Part shown: positions 45,230 through 53,614 of the stretch, piece by piece
Layout: each line of letters opens with the position of its first letter
Position numbering within the stretch: position 1 is the stretch's first letter
Source of the DNA: an uncultured candidatus Porisulfidus sp.
GTDB taxonomy: Bacteria; Pseudomonadota; Gammaproteobacteria; Poriferisulfidales; Poriferisulfidaceae
DNA: 64,000 nt
Assembly: GCA_958431155.1 (NCBI GenBank)
Contig: OY288106.1
Location: 653,161 to 717,160, forward strand
Direction: 5' to 3'
Made by a program: the position numbers and the translations under genes
The notes under the pieces: generated by a model
Database searches by the model: none
Told to the model about the DNA's origin: nothing
What the model saw: the letters and a program-made list of their open reading frames with translations, nothing else

Positions 45230-45669
45230 CAGTCGGACCCTCGCTTCAGGACGTCCTTGAGCCGTTTGCGTTCAACGTCCGACAGGCTGCCGGAGGCTCG
45301 CGCATGACCGCGGCGGATTCGCCGCAGCAGCAGCCAGGCGGTGAGCGCCAGCAGCACGAACGGACCTGCCCACAAGGCTGCCGTACGCCACGCCAGTGGG
45401 GGGCGGTACAGGATGAAATCTCCGTAGCGCGCCTGCAGATGCGCGATGATCTCCTCGTCGCTCATCCCCTGGTCGATCAGGTCTTGGACCCGCCTGCGAA
45501 GGTCTCCCGCCAACTCCGCATCGGAATCAGCCAGCGACTGGTTCTGGCAGACCAGGCAGCGCAGTTCATACAGAAGGTTCCGATACCTTTCGTCCGCCGC
45601 CTCGTCGACTGCCAGGCATGTGCTGCCGGCAAAGAGCAAGCAGAAGCTCCAGGCGGTTGCCCGCTTCAT
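45229..45669 (-). CDS. ccmH: Cytochrome c maturation protein CcmH
   Basis: A 146-residue protein: signal peptide to about residue 20, the thiol motif LRCLVCQNQSLADSDAELA, GMSDEEIIAHLQARYGDFILYRPP and one C-terminal membrane helix. It is the short CcmH/CcmL type that reduces the heme-binding cysteines of apocytochromes. It overlaps ccmG by four bases. Confidence 0.93.
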   Translation of the reverse strand: MKRATAWSFCLLFAGSTCLAVDEAADERYRNLLYELRCLVCQNQSLADSDAELAGDLRRRVQDLIDQGMSDEEIIAHLQARYGDFILYRPPLAWRTAALWAGPFVLLALTAWLLLRRIRRGHARASGSLSDVERKRLKDVLKRGSD

Positions 45670-46184
45670 GGCCTTCCCTCCCGGATGCGCGCCAAAATCT
45701 GCTCTTGATAGGCTTCTTCGTCCAGCGCGCCGACGTGCTTGTAGCGAATCACTCCGTCCGGGTCCAGCAGGAAGGTTTCCGGGACCTTGTACACGCCGAG
45801 TTCGATTCCCACCTCGCCATGCTCGTCGAAAGCGCTGGCGCGGTAAGGATTGCCGTAGACCTGGAGCCAGTTCCGGGCCTCGTCGCGCGTGTCCCGGTGG
45901 TTGATTCCGTACAGCGCCAACTGCTGCGACAGGCGCATCAGCAATTCATGCTCCTCCAGGCAGGTCGTGCACCAGCTCGCCCACACGTTCAACAGGCTCC
46001 ATTCGCCGCGAAGCGCCGTGGAATCGAAGTGCTCGTCGGCCGAAGCCAGGCGCTCCGCCTGGAAGGCCGGGACCGGCAAGCCGATCAGTGGCGAACTCAC
46101 GCGGGAGGGATCGCGCGTCAAGCCGAACGCCAGCATGGCGACCAGCCCCGCGAATACGGCCACCGCCAACCAGCCGCGGATCAT
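45666..46184 (-). CDS. ccmG: Thioredoxin-like protein CcmG (DsbE)
   Basis: A 172-residue membrane-anchored thioredoxin-fold protein with an N-terminal helix and the active site NVWASWCTTCLEEH (cysteines 72 and 75), followed by GVYKVPETFLLDPDG with the cis-proline. The usual WCPxC is WCTTC here, so the proline of the motif is lost. It keeps apocytochrome cysteines reduced during heme attachment. Overlaps ccmF by four bases. Confidence 0.92.
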   Translation of the reverse strand: MIRGWLAVAVFAGLVAMLAFGLTRDPSRVSSPLIGLPVPAFQAERLASADEHFDSTALRGEWSLLNVWASWCTTCLEEHELLMRLSQQLALYGINHRDTRDEARNWLQVYGNPYRASAFDEHGEVGIELGVYKVPETFLLDPDGVIRYKHVGALDEEAYQEQILARIREGRP

Positions 46185-48136
46185 GTCCGCCTCCGTTTGC
46201 GCCGGTAACGGTAGCGTCGGTCAGACAGCGCCAGCAGCCCACCGAATGCCATCAGCAACGCCCCGCCCCACAACCACTGGATGAACGGCTTGACGTACAA
46301 GCGCACGCCCCAACCGCCGCCGGGCTGAACCACTCCGAGCGCCGCATACACGTCACGCCATACCGTCGAGTAGATAGCGGCTTCAGTCATCGGCGATGAC
46401 TGGACCAGGTAGGTTCGCTTCTCCGGGTGCAGGTCCACGATCGGCTCGCCGTCGCGGTAGACCGAAAGATGTCCCTGTTGAGCCCGGTAGTTCGGCCCAT
46501 CCACTTCCTGCACGCCACGAAATACGAATTCGTGTTCGGCGAAGGCCACCGAATCGCCCTCGTTCATCACCAACTCCCGTTCCATCGAGAAAGCCGTGGT
46601 GAACGCGATGCCAAGCGCGATCACGCCGAGCCCGGCATGCGCGCAGGTCATGCCAACCATGTGCCGAGGCAGGTGGCGCAGGCTGTAGCCGGCACTGGTG
46701 CCCCGCCGCATGCGGGAAAACTGCCGCCACAGCGCCACCAGCGGCCCGGAAATACACCAGACCCCGAGCATGGTCCCTGCCAGCACCAGGGCCGACGTCG
46801 AGCCGAAGGCCGCCCACGGAACCGCAGTCCCGATCGCAAGCGCAAGCACCAGCGGCACTTGAAGCCGCCGCAGCAACTCGCGGGCGCGGGTCTTTTTCCA
46901 CCGGGACACCGGCCCGACTGCGGCGAGGAACAGCAGCGGCAGCATCAGGGGCAGGAACACGAGGTTGAAGTACGGCGGACCCACCGACATGGAAGGCAGC
47001 CCAAGGACATCCACGATCAAGGGGTACAGGGTCCCGAGCAGGATGGCGAAAGCGGCGATCAGCAGGAATACGTTGTTGAACAGCAGCAGGGTCTCCCGAG
47101 AGAGCAGTTCGAAGTGCCCCGGGCTCTCGATGCGGTGGGCGCGAATCGCATACAAGATCAGCCCGCCTCCAACGACGAGCGCCAGGAATCCCAGGATGTA
47201 GACCCCGCGGGCAGGATCATTCGCGAACGCATGCACCGACACCAGCACCCCGGAACGCACCAGGAAGGTTCCGAGAAGGCTGAGGGAAAATGCCAGCAGC
47301 GCGAGCAGCACGGTCCAGCGCTTGAAGGTGTTGCGTTTTTCGGTGACCGCCAGGGAATGGATCAGCGCGGTCCCCACCAGCCACGGCATGAACGAGGCGT
47401 TCTCCACCGGGTCCCAGAACCACCAGCCGCCCCAGCCGAGCTCATGGTAGGCCCACCAGCTGCCCAGGCCGATGCCGAGAGTCAGGAACATCCAGGCGGC
47501 GGTTACCCAAGGACGCGTCCAGCGCGCCCAGGCCGCGTGCAGTTGCCCGCCCCACAGCGCCGCGATGGCAAACGCGAAGGCGACCGCGAATCCGACATAG
47601 CCCATGTACAGCATCGGCGGATGGATCACCAGGCCCGGATCCTGCAGCAACGGGTTGAGGTCGCGTCCCTGCATGGCCGCAGGAATCAGGCGGTCGAACG
47701 GGTTGGAGGTCGCCAGCATGAAGGCGAGGAACCCGAGACTGACGAAGCCCAGCACGGCCAGCACTCGCGCCCGGAACAGCATCGGAAGCCGACGGCTCAG
47801 CGCCACCACCGCGACAGTCCAGCCCGACAGGACCAGGGACCACAGCAGCAAGGAGCCTTCGTGCCCGCCCCACACGCCGGAAATCCGGTAGGCCAGCGGC
47901 AGCTCCGTGTTGGAATTATTGGCGACGTAGCGGACGGAAAAATCGTGTTCGATGAAGGCCCAGGTCAGCGCGAGATAGGCCAGCAGCACCAAGAGTCCCT
48001 GACCCAGCGCGAGCGAAGAGGCGCTGCGCATCCAGGTCGGGTTGCCCCGCTGGGTTCCCCAGCCCGGCAGGAACGCCTGCAACCCCGCCAGCACGCAAGC
48101 CAGGACCAGGGCGAAATGTCCGAGTTCCGGAATCAC
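46181..48136 (-). CDS. ccmF: Heme lyase CcmF
   Basis: A 651-residue membrane protein with about 14-15 hydrophobic segments. The tryptophan-rich heme-handling motif is GWGGWWFWDPVENASFMPWL; the conserved histidines appear in VWGGHEGSLLLW and PPMLYMGYVGF-linked regions. CcmF, with CcmH and CcmI, attaches heme to apocytochrome c. It overlaps ccmE by four bases. Confidence 0.95.
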   Translation of the reverse strand: MIPELGHFALVLACVLAGLQAFLPGWGTQRGNPTWMRSASSLALGQGLLVLLAYLALTWAFIEHDFSVRYVANNSNTELPLAYRISGVWGGHEGSLLLWSLVLSGWTVAVVALSRRLPMLFRARVLAVLGFVSLGFLAFMLATSNPFDRLIPAAMQGRDLNPLLQDPGLVIHPPMLYMGYVGFAVAFAFAIAALWGGQLHAAWARWTRPWVTAAWMFLTLGIGLGSWWAYHELGWGGWWFWDPVENASFMPWLVGTALIHSLAVTEKRNTFKRWTVLLALLAFSLSLLGTFLVRSGVLVSVHAFANDPARGVYILGFLALVVGGGLILYAIRAHRIESPGHFELLSRETLLLFNNVFLLIAAFAILLGTLYPLIVDVLGLPSMSVGPPYFNLVFLPLMLPLLFLAAVGPVSRWKKTRARELLRRLQVPLVLALAIGTAVPWAAFGSTSALVLAGTMLGVWCISGPLVALWRQFSRMRRGTSAGYSLRHLPRHMVGMTCAHAGLGVIALGIAFTTAFSMERELVMNEGDSVAFAEHEFVFRGVQEVDGPNYRAQQGHLSVYRDGEPIVDLHPEKRTYLVQSSPMTEAAIYSTVWRDVYAALGVVQPGGGWGVRLYVKPFIQWLWGGALLMAFGGLLALSDRRYRYRRKRRRT

Positions 48137-48582
48137 CAGGAAATCCCGACCGGGGCCTGCCCCGCTTCGGTCAAAGCCTCTGCCACTTCCGGCGGCATAT
48201 AGTTCTCATCGTGCTTGGCCAGCACCTCCTGGGCCGCGAACACGCCGGCTTCGTCCAGCCGGCCCAAGGTCACGATCCCCTGCCCTTCGCGGAACAGGTC
48301 CGGCAGCAGGCCACTGTAGAGCACCGGCAGGTTATGCGCCCCGTCGGTCAGTTCAAACCGGACTTCCATCGAGCCGGTTTCCCGCTGCACGCTGCCCTGG
48401 GCCACCAGGCCTCCGAGGCGGAATGTCGTGTTCGGCTCCACCAGGCCGGCGGCGACCTGCGACGGACTATAGAAATAAAGCAGGTTCTGCTGGAAGGCGT
48501 ACAGCATCAGCGCCACTCCGGCGGCGACTCCGACGGAAACGGCCACGGCCAAGCCTAGACGGCGCTTCTGTCGGGCGTTCAT
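48133..48582 (-). CDS. ccmE: Periplasmic heme chaperone CcmE
   Basis: A 149-residue protein: N-terminal helix (about 8-30), an OB-fold with FRLGGLVAQGSV, and the heme-binding HDENY (His124, Tyr128) in VLAKHDENYMPPEV. The histidine binds heme covalently before transfer to CcmF. The ATG at 48582 lies 50 bases after the ccmD stop. Confidence 0.94.
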   Translation of the reverse strand: MNARQKRRLGLAVAVSVGVAAGVALMLYAFQQNLLYFYSPSQVAAGLVEPNTTFRLGGLVAQGSVQRETGSMEVRFELTDGAHNLPVLYSGLLPDLFREGQGIVTLGRLDEAGVFAAQEVLAKHDENYMPPEVAEALTEAGQAPVGISW

Positions 48583-48632
48583 AGTGGCTATTTTAACGAA
48601 GGTTCGCTTACAGGGGTTCGGATCGCCGCCGT

Positions 48633-48785
48633 TCAGCGGGCTCTCCCCCGGCCCGCGCCCTTGTTCTTCAGCCGCCGGTGCCGCCACCACGGCACGGTCG
48701 CATTGCCGATCAACACGATCGCCACCAGAGCGTAGGCGCTCCATACGTAGAACGCATAGCCGCCCATTGCCAGGAATTCAGCCAT
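48633..48785 (-). CDS. ccmD: Heme exporter protein CcmD
   Basis: A 50-residue protein, easily missed: MAEFLAMGGYAFYVWSAY, a single membrane helix ending in NATVPWW, then a basic tail RHRRLKNKGAGRGRAR. Size, topology and position between ccmC and ccmE identify CcmD, which helps release holo-CcmE from CcmC. Its start overlaps the ccmC stop by eight bases. Confidence 0.92.
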   Translation of the reverse strand: MAEFLAMGGYAFYVWSAYALVAIVLIGNATVPWWRHRRLKNKGAGRGRAR

Positions 48786-49515
48786 TCCGCACCTCCTCGG
48801 CCCACTGCCGGTCCGCCTCTTGCTCCAGGACGCGCACCCGAATGCGCGCGAGCAGGACCGTCGAGAAGTAGAGGATGAACATCCCGCCCATGAACAGCAG
48901 CGGCCACAGCATGCTGGAATGCGCCGCCGGCTTGTCGAACCGGGTCACCGTGGCGCCCTGGTGGAGAGTGTTCCACCACTCCACGGAGTAGTGAATGATC
49001 GGGATGTTGACGATGCCGGCCAGGGCGAGCACGGACGCCACCCGCGCGGCCTTGCGAGGGTCCGCGATGGCATTGTGCAAACCCAGTACGCCGATGTAGA
49101 GGAACAGCAGAATCAGCTCCGACAGCAGGCGGGCATCTCCCCACTGCCACCAGGTGCCCCACATCGGCTTGCCCCACAACATGCCGGTGGCCAGCGCCAA
49201 CGCGGTGAACCAGGCGCCGAGCACCGCACATTCGTAGACCGCGATCTCGGCCAGTTTCACGTGCCAGACCAGGGCGACCAGCCCGGCTCCCGCCATCACC
49301 GTGTACGCCATCAGCGACAGCCAGGCCGAAGGGACGTGGACATAAATGATGCGGTACGCCTCGCCCTGCTGGTAGTCAGGCGGCGCGACAACCAACCCCC
49401 AATACAGGCCTGCGGCAAAACCCAGCACGGTCAGCACGGAGAGCCATGGCAGCCAAGCGCCGGCCACCGCATAGAAATGCCGGGGTGAGGAAAGCGCCGC
49501 GTATCGGTGGAACAT
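48778..49515 (-). CDS. ccmC: Heme exporter protein CcmC
   Basis: A 245-residue protein with six membrane helices. The tryptophan motif reads MWGTWWQWGDARLLSELILLFLY; the usual form is WGTWWVWDARL, so one glycine is inserted before the aspartate. YVHVPSAW and IIHYSVEWWNTLHQGATV carry the conserved heme-ligand histidines. CcmC loads heme onto CcmE. ATG 49515 gives the family start; a longer frame upstream overlaps ccmB. Confidence 0.93.
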   Translation of the reverse strand: MFHRYAALSSPRHFYAVAGAWLPWLSVLTVLGFAAGLYWGLVVAPPDYQQGEAYRIIYVHVPSAWLSLMAYTVMAGAGLVALVWHVKLAEIAVYECAVLGAWFTALALATGMLWGKPMWGTWWQWGDARLLSELILLFLYIGVLGLHNAIADPRKAARVASVLALAGIVNIPIIHYSVEWWNTLHQGATVTRFDKPAAHSSMLWPLLFMGGMFILYFSTVLLARIRVRVLEQEADRQWAEEVRNG

Positions 49516-49520
49516 ATCTA

Positions 49521-50192
49521 CTACTCCTGGCTGATGCGCAATGCCGCCGCGGTCGCGAGCGGAGCTAAGCTCGCGCCCAGGCATAGTAAGCCTGCCAGAA
49601 GCACCAAGGCTCCTCCAGCAGGGCGCCCTTCCATTGCCGCATGCACTGCCCCGGCACCGAACATCAGCACCGGGATGTAAAGCGGCAGCACGATCAACGC
49701 CAACAGGATCCCACCGCGTGGCAGGCCCAAAGTCAGCGCCGCCCCCAGTGCGCCGACCCAGCACAGCACGGGCATGCCCAGCGCCATCGAGATGGCAAGC
49801 ACCCCCAGCGCCTCGCCGGAAACGCCCAGCCACCCCGCCAGTATCGGGCTGACCAGGATGAGCGGCAGGGAAACGATCATCGCATGCGCGATCAGTTTTG
49901 CCAGCGCCAGCCAACTCAATGATACCCCACTGGTCACCCACAACTCGATGCCTCCCTCTTCGAGGTCGGCCGAAAAAAGCGGCCCCTGCGCAAGCAGCAC
50001 CGCCAGCAGGGCGGCCACCCAGAGCAATGACGGCGCGGCCTGCCCCAGCAGCGCCAGATCTGCCCCGGCCCCGAGCGGGAACAACAGCATCACCAAGGCG
50101 TAGAACATGAGCGGCTGCAGCAATTGGCCACGCCGCCGCCACGCCAACCGGACTTCGCGGCGGAACACGGCGGCGAAGATCCGGCCCATCAT
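49521..50192 (-). CDS. ccmB: Heme exporter protein CcmB
   Basis: A 223-residue membrane protein with six hydrophobic segments; FRREVRLAWRRRGQLLQPLMFYALVMLLFPLG at the N-terminus (quoted in part) and LPRGGILLALIVLPLYIPVLMFGAGAV are typical CcmB. With CcmA it forms an ABC transporter that releases holo-CcmE. Overlaps ccmA by four bases. Confidence 0.93.
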   Translation of the reverse strand: MMGRIFAAVFRREVRLAWRRRGQLLQPLMFYALVMLLFPLGAGADLALLGQAAPSLLWVAALLAVLLAQGPLFSADLEEGGIELWVTSGVSLSWLALAKLIAHAMIVSLPLILVSPILAGWLGVSGEALGVLAISMALGMPVLCWVGALGAALTLGLPRGGILLALIVLPLYIPVLMFGAGAVHAAMEGRPAGGALVLLAGLLCLGASLAPLATAAALRISQE

Positions 50193-50770
50193 GCCCCGAG
50201 CCGCAGGGTCCAGCCCTGCAGGGAGTCCGAAAGTTCCCGGTGCGTCGCCATCACCACCGCCCCGCCCCGCTCGAGTTGCCTCAGCAACTGCGCTTCGAAC
50301 CAGCGAGTCGAAGTCTCGTCCAACGACGTCAAGGGTTCATCCAGCAGCCAGAGCGGGCGGGCGCTGAATGCCAGCCGTGCCAGCGCGATGCGCCGGACCT
50401 GCCCTTCCGACAGGCGCCCCGCACGGGTCTCCGAGAAGCCTCCGAGACCGACCGCCTCGAGCGCCGCAACCGCAGCCCCGGCATCGTCCCCCTCCAGTGC
50501 CGCCATGAACTCCAGGTTCTCGCGGGCCGTCAGGTCGGCGCTGACCGCCACCCGGTGTCCGACCCACAGCGGCGGCTCGCGCTCTCCCGACCAGACAAGC
50601 TCGCCTTCCTCGGCCGGCAACAAGCCCGCCAGAATTCTCAGCAGCGAGGTCTTGCCGCTGCCGTTGGCGCCGCGGACCAGCCACAACTGTCCGGCCTTGA
50701 CCGCAAACGAGAGGTTCTCGAACAGGGCTCTCCCGCCCCGGGCGCAGCCGAGCCCGCGCGCCTCAAGCAT
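50189..50770 (-). CDS. ccmA: Heme exporter ATP-binding protein CcmA
   Basis: A 193-residue ABC ATPase with Walker A GANGSGKTSLLRIL, signature LSEGQVRRIALARL and Walker B LWLLDEPLTSLD. It powers the CcmABC complex. ATG 50770 was chosen because residues before it do not fit the family. It is the first gene of the ccm run and diverges from the tetraheme cytochrome gene across 50 bases. Confidence 0.93.
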   Translation of the reverse strand: MLEARGLGCARGGRALFENLSFAVKAGQLWLVRGANGSGKTSLLRILAGLLPAEEGELVWSGEREPPLWVGHRVAVSADLTARENLEFMAALEGDDAGAAVAALEAVGLGGFSETRAGRLSEGQVRRIALARLAFSARPLWLLDEPLTSLDETSTRWFEAQLLRQLERGGAVVMATHRELSDSLQGWTLRLGA

Positions 50771-50784
50771 GATCCCCCCGTGTT

Positions 50785-50820
50785 TTGACAGGCAAAGCGG
50801 TTGCCAGTAAAGTGAGGCGC
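50785..50820 (+). promoter_or_regulatory. Predicted sigma-70 promoter of the tetraheme cytochrome gene
   Basis: A perfect TTGACA (50785-50790), a 17-base spacer and TAAAGT (50808-50813, four of six matches). Transcription would begin about 50820, at or just before the ATG at 50821, so the mRNA would be nearly leaderless, even though GAGG (50813-50816) could act as a ribosome site if transcription started further upstream. Confidence 0.5.
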
Positions 50821-51357
50821 ATGTGGAAGACGGTTTCAGCGGCAGCGGCAATCATACTGGTCGCGGTCGGGTTCGCAGGCTCCATGGGCGCCTCTATGGT
50901 ACTGGATGCGACCAACACCACGGAATTCTGCACTTCCTGCCACTCCATGCAGTGGAACGAAGCGGAGTGGATGGACTCCCTCCACTTCAAGAATGTGTCA
51001 GGAGTTCGCGCCAGCTGCGCCGACTGCCACGTGCCGCAGTCGCTCGGGCCCAAGCTCGGCGCCAAGCTGATCGCGGCGCGCGACGTATGGGGCGAGTTGA
51101 TGGGGACCATCGACACGGCCGAGAAGTTCGAAGCGCACCGTTGGAAGATGGCCAGCCGGGTCTGGGACCGGATGAAGGCCAACGACTCCCGGGAGTGCCA
51201 GAGTTGCCATACATATGACGCGATGGACATGGACGCACAGGACCGCACCGCGCGCAAGAAGCACCACAAGGCCCCGATGCGCGGCAAGACCTGCATTGAG
51301 TGTCACAAGGGCGTCGCGCACAAGATGCCGAGACGCCCTACTGCGGCAAAAAACTGA
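50821..51357 (+). CDS. NapC/NirT-family membrane tetraheme cytochrome c
   Basis: A 178-residue protein with an N-terminal membrane helix (about 5-28) and four CxxCH heme sites: CTSCH (37-41), CADCH (66-70), CQSCH (126-130), CIECH (158-162). This matches NapC/NirT quinol dehydrogenases, which pass electrons from quinol to periplasmic reductases. No reductase gene (napA, nrfA, nirS, torA) is adjacent, so its partner is unknown. The ATG at 50821 was preferred to a TTG at 50785, which is the -35 box. It lies between the ccm run and fccAB. Confidence 0.9.
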   Translation: MWKTVSAAAAIILVAVGFAGSMGASMVLDATNTTEFCTSCHSMQWNEAEWMDSLHFKNVSGVRASCADCHVPQSLGPKLGAKLIAARDVWGELMGTIDTAEKFEAHRWKMASRVWDRMKANDSRECQSCHTYDAMDMDAQDRTARKKHHKAPMRGKTCIECHKGVAHKMPRRPTAAKN

Positions 51358-51436
51358 TTTCTGCGAGCTTCTGTGTGCGAAAAAACCGGCAAAAATTTTG
51401 CGGGTAACGCTCCTCTTCTGGGCAGAAAACCGTGAA

Positions 51437-51468
51437 GCCCGACCTTCGCCGATCGGGATTCTTCTTTC
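51437..51468 (+). terminator. Possible terminator after the tetraheme cytochrome gene
   Basis: CCCGA pairs with TCGGG (51438-51442 with 51453-51457) and is followed by ATTCTTCTTTCG. The stem is short, so this is a weak candidate. The remaining 51358-51553 spacer holds no recognisable gene; a TAGGAT box near 51495 may be the -10 of fccA but lacks a good -35. Confidence 0.35.
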
Positions 51469-51553
51469 GTCTCCGGCTGCCTTGTTCTTGTGTTAGGATA
51501 ACTTCCGAAATGCAGTAACGGGGTGTCCCCAGACCTTTGCAGGAGGAGATTCA

Positions 51554-52231
51554 ATGCATTCGCGATTCATTTCTCTAGCTATTCTGACTGGCGCCCTTGT
51601 TCTACCGCCAACCTTGCATGCAGACGAGCATGAGGGCGAGGCCATGATGGCATCGGTTGAAATGCTGACCGGCGCGTGCGTGGCTTGCCACGGCCCGGGC
51701 GGCGCGAGCGTAGGCCCGGCGACGCCTTCCCTGGCAGGACTCCCGGCAGTTTATTTCATCGGCGCCATGCTTTCTTACAAGCATGGACAAGACCTGGATG
51801 CCGCCGAGGCGGAAGCCGCATCCGACCCCGAACTGGAAGACGTGGAGATCTTCGCCCGTCACGGCACGATCATGGACCGGCTCGCCTCCGGCTACACCCT
51901 GGCCGAGATCAAGACCATGGCCCACTACTTCGCCGACAAGTCCGTCGCCTTGGCGACCCAAGAGTTTGATGCGGAACTTGCCAGCAAGGGCGAGGCCCTG
52001 CATGCGGACAATTGCGAGAAATGCCACGAGGAAGGTGGACGATCCACTATCGACGACATGGTCCCGCTCGCGGGGCAGTGGAAGCCATACCTGCACTACA
52101 GCATGGCCGATTTCCATGGCGGTGCGCGAGGAATGCCAAAGAAGATGAAGTCCCGGCTTGAAGACGTCATGGAAACCGAGGGCGAAGGTGGCCTCGCGGC
52201 TCTCATCAACTACTACGCCAGCCAGCAGTAA
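51554..52231 (+). CDS. fccA: Flavocytochrome c sulfide dehydrogenase, diheme cytochrome subunit
   Basis: A 225-residue periplasmic cytochrome c: signal peptide to about LHA (residue 23), then two class I heme domains with CVACH (42-46) and CEKCH (154-158). The two-domain c4-like arrangement and its position directly before fccB identify FccA, which takes electrons from the flavin subunit. A strong ribosome site (AGGAGGAG) precedes the ATG. Heme attachment requires the ccm genes next door. Confidence 0.93.
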   Translation: MHSRFISLAILTGALVLPPTLHADEHEGEAMMASVEMLTGACVACHGPGGASVGPATPSLAGLPAVYFIGAMLSYKHGQDLDAAEAEAASDPELEDVEIFARHGTIMDRLASGYTLAEIKTMAHYFADKSVALATQEFDAELASKGEALHADNCEKCHEEGGRSTIDDMVPLAGQWKPYLHYSMADFHGGARGMPKKMKSRLEDVMETEGEGGLAALINYYASQQ

Positions 52232-52250
52232 TCGCGGAGGAGTGAAGATC

Positions 52251-53537
52251 ATGACAACCCTGACAAGACGCGGTTTCCTGAAAGCGACCGGCGGCATTGC
52301 GGCCGTGGGCACTATCGGGGCGGGCTTTCCCCAGCTTGCTCTCGGAGGCAACAAGAGCGTAGTGGTCATCGGTGGCGGCGCGGCTGGCGCAGTCGCGGCG
52401 AAACGCATCAAGATGGCGGATTCCAGCATTAACGTCACCCTGATCGAGGCGAACGACCACCATTACACCTGCTTCATGAGCAACGAGGTCATCGGCGGCG
52501 GGCGAGACATTTCGACCATCCGCCACGGGTACGACGGCCTGGCAAGCCATGGCATCCAGGTCGTGCACGCCAAGGCCACGGGCGTGGATGCCGAAGCCCG
52601 GACCGTCACTACCGACGGCGGAGACAGCTTTTCGTACGATCGGCTCGTCGTCAGCCCCGGCATCGACCTGAAATGGGATGCCATCGAGGGCTACGACATG
52701 GCGGCGGCCGAGGTCATGCCCCATGCCTGGAAGGCGGGCCCTCAGACGGCGCTGCTGCGGAGCCAGCTTGAAGCGATGGAAGACGGCGGCACGTTCATCA
52801 TCTGCCCGCCCGGCAACCCGTTCCGCTGCCCGCCCGGGCCCTACGAACGGATCTGTCAGGTCGCCCATTACTTCAAGGAGAACAAACCGAACTCGAAGAT
52901 CCTGGTGCTCGACGCCAAGGACAAGTTCTCGAAGATGGGCCTGTTCACGCAAGGCTGGGAACGCCGTTACGACGGCATGATCGAATGGATCTCCGGCACG
53001 GACACCGCCGGCGGCATCGCCGAGGTCAACACCGCCGACATGACGGTGACCACCGAGTTCGACGACACCCACAAGGGGGCGGTGATCAACGTCATCCCCC
53101 CGCAAAGCGCCGGGCACATCGCGCAGGCGGCCGGACTCACCAACGACTCCGGGTGGTGCCCGGTCCATCTGGACACCTTCGAGTCGAAACTGGTGCCGGG
53201 CGTGCACGTCATCGGTGACGCCAGCATCGCCACCGGGCTGCCGAAGTCCGGGTATGCGGCCAATTCCGAAGCGAAGGTCTGCGCGGCGGCAGTCGTCGCC
53301 ATGCTGGCCGACGTGGAACCCGGTACTCCGTCCTACGTCAACACCTGCTACAGCCTGATCGCGCCGGACTACGGTATCTCAGTGGCGGCGGTGTATCGCC
53401 TGGCGGAAGACAAGAGCAAGATCGCCAAAGTGGCCGGCGGGCTGACGCCCTCGGACGCCTCGGACGAAATGCTGGCCCGCGAAGTTGAGTACGCGTACAG
53501 TTGGTACAACAACATCGTGGCGGACATGTTTGCCTGA
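52251..53537 (+). CDS. fccB: Flavocytochrome c sulfide dehydrogenase, flavoprotein subunit
   Basis: A 428-residue periplasmic flavoprotein with a Tat signal ([11 protein letters not shown], residues 5-15), FAD motif [14 protein letters not shown], the flavin-linking Cys74 in [13 protein letters not shown], and the active-site cysteines 193 ([10 protein letters not shown]) and 366 ([14 protein letters not shown]). All match the purple sulfur bacterial enzyme that oxidises sulfide to zero-valent sulfur and passes electrons to FccA. It starts 19 bases after fccA, behind GGAGGAG. A strong terminator follows. Confidence 0.96.
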   Translation: MTTLTRRGFLKATGGIAAVGTIGAGFPQLALGGNKSVVVIGGGAAGAVAAKRIKMADSSINVTLIEANDHHYTCFMSNEVIGGGRDISTIRHGYDGLASHGIQVVHAKATGVDAEARTVTTDGGDSFSYDRLVVSPGIDLKWDAIEGYDMAAAEVMPHAWKAGPQTALLRSQLEAMEDGGTFIICPPGNPFRCPPGPYERICQVAHYFKENKPNSKILVLDAKDKFSKMGLFTQGWERRYDGMIEWISGTDTAGGIAEVNTADMTVTTEFDDTHKGAVINVIPPQSAGHIAQAAGLTNDSGWCPVHLDTFESKLVPGVHVIGDASIATGLPKSGYAANSEAKVCAAAVVAMLADVEPGTPSYVNTCYSLIAPDYGISVAAVYRLAEDKSKIAKVAGGLTPSDASDEMLAREVEYAYSWYNNIVADMFA

Positions 53538-53573
53538 CCCCGTCAGGGCGGGACCCGCCGAACCCCAAAATCG

Positions 53574-53598
53574 CGGGGGCCTCAGTGGCCCCCGTTTT
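53574..53598 (+). terminator. Rho-independent terminator of the fcc operon
   Basis: CGGGGGCC (53574-53581) and GGCCCCCG (53587-53594) form a perfect eight-base stem around a five-base loop TCAGT, followed by TTTTCTGTCTC. It lies 36 bases after the fccB stop and directly in front of, or inside, the start region of mfd. Confidence 0.85.
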
Positions 53599-53614
53599 CT
53601 GTCTCCCCTCTCTC

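Noticed and set aside
46427..48202. Long plus-strand frame of 591 codons opposite ccmF
   Set aside because: Antisense to ccmF, with low-complexity H/Q/R/P composition and no start signal.
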